Of a stretch of DNA of 64,000 bases, positions 58,150 to 64,000 are shown in pieces (the stretch's first letter is position 1; each line of letters opens with the position of its first letter). Source of the stretch: Rubellimicrobium thermophilum DSM 16684 (GTDB lineage: Bacteria > Pseudomonadota > Alphaproteobacteria > Rhodobacterales > Rhodobacteraceae); assembly GCF_000442315.1 (NCBI RefSeq), contig NZ_KE557320.1, positions 583,606 through 647,605 of the forward strand, given 5' to 3'. The position numbers were made by a program, and so were the translations under genes. The notes beneath the pieces were generated by a model. It searched no databases. It was not told the origin of the DNA and saw only the letters and a program-made list of their open reading frames with translations.

Positions 58150-60885
58150 TCAGCCCTCGGCCCCCTCCTCGGACTGTTCGGCCACCTTGGCGACGGACAC
58201 GACCTCGTCCCCGCCGGTATCGAAGACCCGGACCCCGCCCGCATTGCGCGACCGGAAGGGGATCCCTTCCACCGGCACGCGGATCGACTGACCCCCTTCC
58301 GTGACCAGCATCACCTGATCGGCGGGATCGACAGGGAAGGCGGCCACGATACGGCCCACATCGCGCCCGCGCCGTTCGCTCAGATCCATGGCCCGCACGC
58401 CCTGACCGCCGCGGCCCCGGACCGGATAGTCATGGGCCGATGTCAGCTTGCCCATCCCGCGTGAGGTGACGAACAGGATCAGCTCCTCGGCGGCGGACAT
58501 CTCGGCATAGCGGTCCTGAGAGATGACGCCGGCGGTCACGGCCTCCTCCTCCTCGGGGTTGGCGGATTCGGGATCCTCGGTCTCGGTGTCGCCCATGATG
58601 GCGCGGCGCATCTTGATATAGGCTGCGCGTTCCTCGGGCGTGGCCTCGAAATGGCGGATGACGGCCATGCTGACGACGTGATCCGTCTCGTCCTGGAGGC
58701 GGATGCCGCGCACACCGGTCGAATCGCGCCCCTTGAAGACGCGCACCTCCGTCGCGGCAAAGCGGATCGCCCGCCCGTGATCGGTCACGAGGAGGATGTC
58801 ATCCTCCTTCGAGCAGATCGCCGCATTGACGAGGCGGGTCTGCCCCTCGAGCTTCATGGCGATCTTGCCGTTGCGCATGACATTCACGAAATCCGACAGG
58901 GCGTTGCGCCGCACATCGCCGGTGGATGTGGCAAAGACGATCTGCAACTCGTCCCAGTGGTCCTCGGGGCGGTCGACGGGGACGATGGCCGCCACCGTCA
59001 CGCCCTGGGCGATGGGCAGCAGGTTGACAAGGGCCTTGCCCTTGGAGGTCCGCCCGGCCAGCGGCAGCCGCCAGCACTTGAGCTTGTAGACCATGCCGTC
59101 GGTGGTGAAGAACAGCAGCGGCGTGTGGGTATTCGCCACGAAGAGGCGCGTGACCACGTCCTCTTCCTTGGTCTGCATGGAGGTCAGCCCCTTGCCGCCG
59201 CGCCGCTGGGCCCGGAATTCCGAAAGCGGGGTGCGCTTGATCCAGCCGCCCTGGGTCACGGTGACGACCATGTCCTCGCGCTCGATCAGGTCCTCGTCCT
59301 CGAGATCGCCTTCCCACTCCACGATCTCGGTCCGCCGCGGGACGGCGAAGAGGTCGCGCACCTCGCGCAGTTCGTCGGCGATGATCCCCATGATCCGCTC
59401 GCGCGAGGCGAGGATGGCGAGATAGTCGCCGATCTTCGCCGCCAGCGTCTCGAGCTCGTCGGTCACCTCGCGCACGCCGAGCTGCGTGAGCCGCTGGAGC
59501 CGCAGATCGAGGATGGCCTTCGCCTGTTCCTCGGACAGGTTGTAGGTGCCGTCCGTGTTGAGCGGATGCAGGGGATCGTCGATGAGGCGGATATAGGGGG
59601 CGATGTCCTGGGCGGGCCAGCGCCGCTCCATCAGCCTCGAGCGGGCCTCTGCCGCATCGGCCGAGGAGCGGATCGTGGCGACCACCTCATCGACATTCGA
59701 CACGGCCACGGCCAGACCGCACAGGATATGCGCCCTTTCGCGGGCCTTGCGCAGCTCGAAGGCGGTGCGGCGTGCCACGACCTCCTCGCGGAAGGCGAGG
59801 AAGGCGGTCAGGAACCCCCGCAGGGTCATCGTCTCGGGCCGCCCGCCATTGAGCGCCAGCATGTTGCAGCCGAAGCTCGTCTGCATCGGCGTGAAGCGGT
59901 AGAGCTGGTTCAGCACCACATCCGGCGTCGCATCCCGCTTGAGTTCGATGACGACGCGCACGCCCTGCCGGTCGCTCTCGTCCTGGACATGGGCGATGCC
60001 CTCGATGCGCTTCTCGCGCACGGCTTCGGCGATGCGATCGATCATCGCCGACTTGTTGACCTGATAGGGGATCTCGTCCACGACGATGGCACTGCGCCCG
60101 CGGATCTCCTCGAAATGGGTCCGGGCCCGGATCGTCACCGATCCGCGCCCCTCCAGATAGGCCTTGCGCGCCCCGGAGCGGCCAAGCAGCAGCCCCCCCG
60201 TCGGGAAATCCGGCCCCGGCACATGCTGGATCAGATCCTCGGATGTCAGGTCCGGGTCCGCGATCAGGGCCAGCGTCGCATCGATCACCTCGCCGAGATT
60301 GTGGGGTGGGATGTTGGTCGCCATCCCCACGGCGATGCCGCCTGCCCCGTTGACCAGCATGTTCGGGAAGCGCGCCGGCAGGACGGTGGGTTCGCGGTCC
60401 TTGCCGTCGTAATTGTCCTGGAAATCGACCGTGTCCTTGTCGATGTCGGCGAGCATGAAGGCCGCCGGCCGGCCCATGCGGACCTCGGTATAGCGCATCG
60501 CGGCGGCCGGATCGCCATCCATGGAGCCGAAATTGCCCTGCCCGTCGAGCAGCGGCAGCGACATCGAGAAATCCTGCGCCATCCGCACCAGCGCCTCGTA
60601 GATCGCGCTGTCGCCATGGGGATGGTATTTCCCCATCACGTCGCCGACGGGGCGCGCGCTCTTGCGATAGGGCTTGTCATGCGTGTTCCCCGTCTCGTGC
60701 ATGGCATAGAGAATCCGCCGGTGCACGGGCTTGAGCCCGTCGCGGATGTCGGGAATCGCCCGGCTGACGATCACGCTCATCGCGTAGTCGAGGTAGGAGG
60801 TCTTCATCTCCTGCTCGATCGACACGGTCGGCCCGTGCGGGGTCTTCGCATCGGGCGCCTGGGGTGTGTCCGGCCGGTCGCTCAT
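58150..60885 (-). CDS. gyrA: DNA gyrase subunit A
   Basis: 911 residues from [12 protein letters not shown]; the ATG at 60885 is chosen over 60939 because homologs start near here and a promoter lies between. Introduces negative supercoils with GyrB. The catalytic Tyr is Y132 in [11 protein letters not shown]. The quinolone-region [13 protein letters not shown] has Ser at the E. coli Ser83 position and Glu at the Asp87 position. C-terminal pinwheel blades include the GyrA box QRRGGKG. An acidic stretch ([15 protein letters not shown]) lies in the C-terminal domain. The frame is intact. Confidence 0.98.
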   Translation of the reverse strand: MSDRPDTPQAPDAKTPHGPTVSIEQEMKTSYLDYAMSVIVSRAIPDIRDGLKPVHRRILYAMHETGNTHDKPYRKSARPVGDVMGKYHPHGDSAIYEALVRMAQDFSMSLPLLDGQGNFGSMDGDPAAAMRYTEVRMGRPAAFMLADIDKDTVDFQDNYDGKDREPTVLPARFPNMLVNGAGGIAVGMATNIPPHNLGEVIDATLALIADPDLTSEDLIQHVPGPDFPTGGLLLGRSGARKAYLEGRGSVTIRARTHFEEIRGRSAIVVDEIPYQVNKSAMIDRIAEAVREKRIEGIAHVQDESDRQGVRVVIELKRDATPDVVLNQLYRFTPMQTSFGCNMLALNGGRPETMTLRGFLTAFLAFREEVVARRTAFELRKARERAHILCGLAVAVSNVDEVVATIRSSADAAEARSRLMERRWPAQDIAPYIRLIDDPLHPLNTDGTYNLSEEQAKAILDLRLQRLTQLGVREVTDELETLAAKIGDYLAILASRERIMGIIADELREVRDLFAVPRRTEIVEWEGDLEDEDLIEREDMVVTVTQGGWIKRTPLSEFRAQRRGGKGLTSMQTKEEDVVTRLFVANTHTPLLFFTTDGMVYKLKCWRLPLAGRTSKGKALVNLLPIAQGVTVAAIVPVDRPEDHWDELQIVFATSTGDVRRNALSDFVNVMRNGKIAMKLEGQTRLVNAAICSKEDDILLVTDHGRAIRFAATEVRVFKGRDSTGVRGIRLQDETDHVVSMAVIRHFEATPEERAAYIKMRRAIMGDTETEDPESANPEEEEAVTAGVISQDRYAEMSAAEELILFVTSRGMGKLTSAHDYPVRGRGGQGVRAMDLSERRGRDVGRIVAAFPVDPADQVMLVTEGGQSIRVPVEGIPFRSRNAGGVRVFDTGGDEVVSVAKVAEQSEEGAEG

Positions 60886-60921
60886 CTGGGGGAGCCTGCT
60901 CAAGATATGGGGGATGACCCC

Positions 60922-60949
60922 TATATAAGCCCCCTGCATATGGGCGCAA
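60922..60949 (-). promoter_or_regulatory. Probable gyrA promoter
   Basis: On the minus strand, TTGCGC (60944-60949), 16 bp, then TATATA (60922-60927), 36 bp before the chosen gyrA start. The -10 is strong for this GC-rich genome. Confidence 0.5.
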
Positions 60950-61070
60950 TGGTGCCGCCGCGGCTGCTGTCAGCAATCAGGAACGACTGATAACAAACTG
61001 TTTTCATTGATTGTCAAGGAAATCATGCTGGAATGGGGTCATCGAGTCCCCCATCCCCAGGGAGAGGCCC

Positions 61071-61350
61071 ATGACACCGAGACCGACCTCCGAGACGGAG
61101 CTGATGCTCAAGGGCTATGGCCTGACCACGGCCGAGTTCTTCTATCGCATGCCCGATTACCGCAACGTCCTCAACAGCTTCATCTGGCAGGACTACGACA
61201 TCGCCCCCGATCATCCCCGCCTGTTCGAGTTCATCGAATTCTGGCAGCGCGAGATCGAGGGGCCGCTGCATTCCGTCCGCTTCACGCATCGCCGGATGAT
61301 CTCTCCCGGGCCGCTGGACGAATGTGGTGGGAGAGTTCCGCTACCACTAG
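61071..61350 (+). CDS. Usg family protein, with one frameshift
   Basis: 92 residues after repair, the family size. The start MTPRPTSETELMLKGYGLTT follows AGGGAGAGG. Then AEFFYRMPDYRNVLNSFIWQ, FIEFWQREIEGPLHSVRFTH and the end RWTNVVGEFRYH. One extra G at 61308-61310 shifts the frame after RRMISPG; removing it gives the expected tail and stop at 61348-61350. The function is not established; the old name links it to tryptophan or aspartate-semialdehyde genes by position only. The downstream gene is convergent. Confidence 0.85.
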
Positions 61351-61430
61351 GGGCGCGCCGGCAGGCCGGCTCTGCTCCGTCCCCCGCGCCCCGAGGCGGG
61401 GGGCGGCGCGGTCACCAGGGCTGGCGCGCC

Positions 61431-62316
61431 TCAGGCCCCGCTTCGCCGCGCGACGAAATCCACCAGATGGGGCACATAATCCTCCGGCCCCCCGCCGCCC
61501 TGCGGCAACGGCCTCGACATAGCTGTTCTTCACCGCACTGGCGAGGGTCGTGGGCACGCCTGCCGCGTTCGCCATCGCCTCCAGATAGCGCAGGTCCTTG
61601 GCTGCATTCGACAGGGTGAAACGGTGCGCCTCGCGGTTCCCCTCCAGGGCATAGCCCATGAAGGTCCGGTAGAAGGCGCAATCCATCCGCCCGTCGCGGA
61701 TCACCGAATCGAAGGCGGCGACACCGATTCCCGCCTTGCGCGCAAGGGCCAGCGCCTCGGCATAGAGTGCGCCATAGCCGAGGCTGATGAAATTGTTGAT
61801 CAGCTTCATCCGGTGCCCGGCCCCCGGCCCGCCGACATGCAGGATCCGCGCGGCAAAGAGGCGCAGGATCCTCTCGGCACGGGCCAGGTCGCGGTCCTCG
61901 GCCCCCATCATCACGTCCAGCGTGCCCTCCCAGGCCTCCTTCGGCGTGCGCGAGAGCGGCGCATCGACCAGGCCGATCCCGCGTGCCCGCAGCATCGCGC
62001 CCAGTCGGTCGGTGGAGACCGGATCCGAGGTGGAACAGTCGATCACCAGCGATTCGCCTGACCGCAGGCCGGGAAGCAGGCCGCCGACCGTCTCCTCGAC
62101 CTGGGGCGAGCCGGTCAGACAGAGCACCACCACATCGGATCGCTCGGCCAGCTCGGTCAGGGTTGCGGCCTCATGCGCGCCCCTGGCCACGAGGTCGTTC
62201 ACCGCCTCGCGCCGCCGATGCGCGATCACCGTCAGGGGATGCCCCTTGGTCAGGATGTTGTGGGCCATCCCATGCCCCATGAGCCCCACGCCCACGAACC
62301 CGACCCGCTCGGCCAT
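61431..62316 (-). CDS. 3-hydroxyisobutyrate-dehydrogenase-like oxidoreductase, with one frameshift
   Basis: 294 residues after repair. Start ATG at 62316 with GGGAGGA upstream: MAERVGFVGVGLMGHGMAHN carries the NAD-binding motif GxGxMG. Then VIDCSTSDPVSTDRLGAMLR, DAPLSRTPKEAWEGTLDVMM, and GPGAGHRMKLINNFISLGY with the catalytic Lys. One extra base in the C run 61488-61493 breaks the frame near the end; removing it gives GPEDYVPHLVDFVARRSGA and the stop at 61431. It reduces or oxidises a beta-hydroxyacid; the substrate is unknown. Confidence 0.87.
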
Positions 62317-62397
62317 GCCATCCTCCCTCTGTTCCTCGGCGGGGATCATGAGGGCACGGCGCGGGAAAGGACAGACCGGCCATGGGGGCGGCTGTCG

Positions 62398-62413
62398 TCA
62401 ACGGTTTCTTAAC
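62398..62413 (+). promoter_or_regulatory. CtrA-like box, one mismatch
   Basis: TCAA-CGGTTTC-TTAAC, one base off the CtrA consensus, 82 bp upstream of the oxidoreductase start and in the 218-bp gap before the ornithine cyclodeaminase stop. The TTAAC half is followed by CTTTTC, as at the ctrA site. Confidence 0.3.
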
Positions 62414-62534
62414 CTTTTCATGCGATGACAGGGGCAGGGCGGTGCAATCCGCGATTCGCCCGCCGATTCATCCGCAGCCTTTTCAGAAGGGAGGGGCCGT
62501 CATGACTGTCGCATCGCCGGCCCCTTGCCGGTTC

Positions 62535-63626
62535 TCAGGGTCTTGCCCGCATCAGCATGCCGAACAGGTCGCGCGGATCGTCGGGATCCGCGATCATGTC
62601 GAGCCGGTCGTAGAGGCCTGTCTCCATCGCCCTGGCCCGCACATAGACGAGGGCCGAGAAATCCTCGATCGCGAATCCCACGCTGTCGAACAGCGTGATG
62701 GCATCGCGCGACCGCCGTCCCGGCTTGCGTCCGGCGATGACCTCCCACAGCTCCGTCACGGGGTGATCGGGGGGAAGCTGCTGGATCTCGCCCTCGATCC
62801 GTGTCTGCGGCGGATACTCCACGAAGATGTCGGATCGCAGCAGGATCTCCCGCGCAAGCTCGGTCTTGCCGGGGCTGTCACCGCCGACGGCATTGATATG
62901 GATGCCGGGGCCGACCATGTTGTCGCTCAGGATCGTGGCGAACTTCTTGTCTGCGGTCACGGTGGTGACGATCTGGGCACCCAGGATGGCCTCTTCGGCG
63001 CTGGCGCAGGGGATGACGCGCAGATCCCGGTTCCGAAGGTTGCGCACGGCCTTGTCGGTGGCGGCGGGGTCGATGTCCCACAGGCGCACTTCCTCGATGC
63101 CGAGCAGGGCCCTGAAGGCCAGGCACTGGAACTCGCATTGCGCGCCGTTGCCGATCACCGCCATGACCTTCGACCCTTCGGGGGCCAGGTGCCGGGCGGC
63201 CAGGGCGGACATCGCCGCGGTGCGCAGTGCGGTCAGGATCGTCATTTCGGACAGCAGCACCGGATAGCCCGTGTGCATGTCGGCCAGCAGCCCGAAGGCC
63301 GTCACCGTCTGCAGGCCAGAGCGGCTGTTGATCGGGTGTCCGTTGACATATTTGAAGCCATAGACCTCGCCGTCCGTGGTCGGCATGAGCTCGATCACGC
63401 CTTCTGCCGAATGGGCGGGGATGCGTTCGCGCTTCTCGAAGCTCTCCCAGCGGCGGAAATCGTGCTCGATCGCCTCGGCCAGGTCCCGCAGCATCGTCTC
63501 GAGGCCGATGCGATGGACAAGGCGCATCATGTTCTCGACGCTGACAAAGGGGATCAGCGCCTTGTCGGAGGGGGCGGGGCGGTCGGTCTGCGGGGCGGCG
63601 GCGGGCATGGGCTGGTGCATCGTCAT
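62535..63626 (-). CDS. Ornithine cyclodeaminase
   Basis: 363 residues; GGAGAGACGC precedes the ATG at 63626. Converts L-ornithine to L-proline and ammonia with NAD as recycled cofactor. Family parts: IPAHSAEGVIELMPTTDGEV, YGFKYVNGHPINSRSGLQTV, LTALRTAAMSALAARHLAP, VMAVIGNGAQCEFQCLAFRA and HINAVGGDSPGKTELAREIL. It follows the arginase gene with a 15-bp gap on the same strand, so arginine is likely degraded to ornithine and then proline. Confidence 0.95.
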   Translation of the reverse strand: MTMHQPMPAAAPQTDRPAPSDKALIPFVSVENMMRLVHRIGLETMLRDLAEAIEHDFRRWESFEKRERIPAHSAEGVIELMPTTDGEVYGFKYVNGHPINSRSGLQTVTAFGLLADMHTGYPVLLSEMTILTALRTAAMSALAARHLAPEGSKVMAVIGNGAQCEFQCLAFRALLGIEEVRLWDIDPAATDKAVRNLRNRDLRVIPCASAEEAILGAQIVTTVTADKKFATILSDNMVGPGIHINAVGGDSPGKTELAREILLRSDIFVEYPPQTRIEGEIQQLPPDHPVTELWEVIAGRKPGRRSRDAITLFDSVGFAIEDFSALVYVRARAMETGLYDRLDMIADPDDPRDLFGMLMRARP

Positions 63627-63641
63627 GCGTCTCTCCGGCTG

Positions 63642-64000
63642 TCAGGCGTGGGATCGGGTGGGGCGGTCGAAGATGCGCCGCCCGAACAGCGATGCGGCCA
63701 GGTCCACCATCACGCCGGCGGTCCGCCCGCGTTCGTCGAGGAAGGGGTTCAGCTCCACGAGATCGAGCGAGGTCACAAGGCCCGAATCGCAGAGCATTTC
63801 CATCACCAGATGGGCTTCGCGCAGGGTGGCTCCGCCGGGCACGGTGGTGCCGACGGCCGGGGCGATGGCGGGGTCGAGGAAATCGACATCGAGCGAGACA
63901 TGAAGCATGCCGTTGGCGGCTTCGACGCGCGTCAGGAATTCGGCCAGGGGCGCGCGGATGCCATGTTCGTCGATATGGCGCATGTCGTACAGATGCACCT
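63642..64000 (-). CDS. rocF: Arginase, cut by right edge
   Basis: Only the C-terminal 119 codons or so are in the window; the frame is open to the edge. Hydrolyses arginine to ornithine and urea. The manganese and substrate motifs HVSLDVDFLDPAIAPAVGTT and VPGGATLREAHLVME are the third and last conserved arginase blocks, followed by DLVELNPFLDERGRTAGVMV. It is the first gene of a pair with ornithine cyclodeaminase. Confidence 0.92.
   Translation of the reverse strand, partial: VHLYDMRHIDEHGIRAPLAEFLTRVEAANGMLHVSLDVDFLDPAIAPAVGTTVPGGATLREAHLVMEMLCDSGLVTSLDLVELNPFLDERGRTAGVMVDLAASLFGRRIFDRPTRSHA

Noticed and set aside
58651-60990. 779-codon open frame opposite gyrA
   Set aside because: Antisense shadow of a long, well conserved gene.
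60961-60990. A possible SOS box before usg (GAAC-GACTGAT-AACA)
   Set aside because: The second half does not match GAAC.

Overview
The window is chromosomal DNA of an alphaproteobacterium, most likely family Rhodobacteraceae. The GC content is very high. Gene content is typical of that family: adjacent sciP and ctrA, DUF6477, DUF6456 and DUF6614 proteins, lpxI instead of lpxH, a Suv3-like helicase, and alphaproteobacterial SOS boxes of the direct-repeat type GTTC-N7-GTTC. The genus cannot be fixed from the sequence alone. No rRNA, CRISPR array, phage or insertion sequence is seen.

Layout. 1-5.5 kb: Suv3-like helicase (cut by the left edge), TPR protein, SCP2 protein, alpha/beta hydrolase, a 360-bp gap and RidA. 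5.5-24 kb: tRNA-Gly, a RamA-like corrinoid activator, guaB, a haloperoxidase-like/CRTAC1 pair, kdgK, tRNA-Asn, an orphan histidine kinase, a sulfotransferase-like protein, recA, a FadL-like porin, an EamA exporter, a sugar or polyol dehydrogenase, guaA, and an MttB-family methyltransferase without pyrrolysine. 24-33 kb: a DUF6456 regulator, lipA, a four-gene peptide ABC transporter and miaA. 33.6-46.3 kb: the large envelope cluster pyrH, HTH protein, frr, uppS, cdsA, dxr, rseP, small membrane protein, bamA, skp-like, fabZ, lpxA, lpxI, lpxB. 46.3-53.5 kb: mnmA, sciP, ctrA, ligA, recG and a 33-codon membrane-protein gene directly behind an SOS box. 53.8-64 kb: NifU-like protein, hisI, gluQRS, trmFO, DUF6614, an outer-membrane protein, gyrA, usg, a hydroxyisobutyrate-dehydrogenase-like protein, ornithine cyclodeaminase and arginase (cut by the right edge).

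How the genes work together. The envelope cluster links isoprenoid supply (dxr, uppS), phospholipid (cdsA), lipid A (fabZ, lpxA, lpxI, lpxB), outer-membrane assembly (bamA, skp-like) and envelope stress proteolysis (rseP). Arginase and ornithine cyclodeaminase form an arginine-to-proline route. RamA-like and MttB-like proteins suggest corrinoid-dependent demethylation of a quaternary amine. CtrA and SciP are encoded here, and CtrA-like boxes lie upstream of ctrA, between the sulfotransferase-like gene and recA, upstream of the DUF6456 gene, and at two other spots.

Quality warning. Sixteen genes carry frame breaks, many of them essential genes. Nearly all are single-base gains or losses, most often in G or C runs, and restoring them gives full-length proteins. 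I read these as uncorrected sequencing errors, so the genes are annotated as intact CDS spanning the breaks. The exception is a 16-bp tandem duplication in the FadL-like gene.

Most interesting candidate. An SOS box (53272-53286) abuts a promoter-like sequence and a 33-residue single-span membrane protein (53350-53451). This arrangement recalls the SOS-induced division inhibitor SidA of Caulobacter, but I see no sequence relationship.
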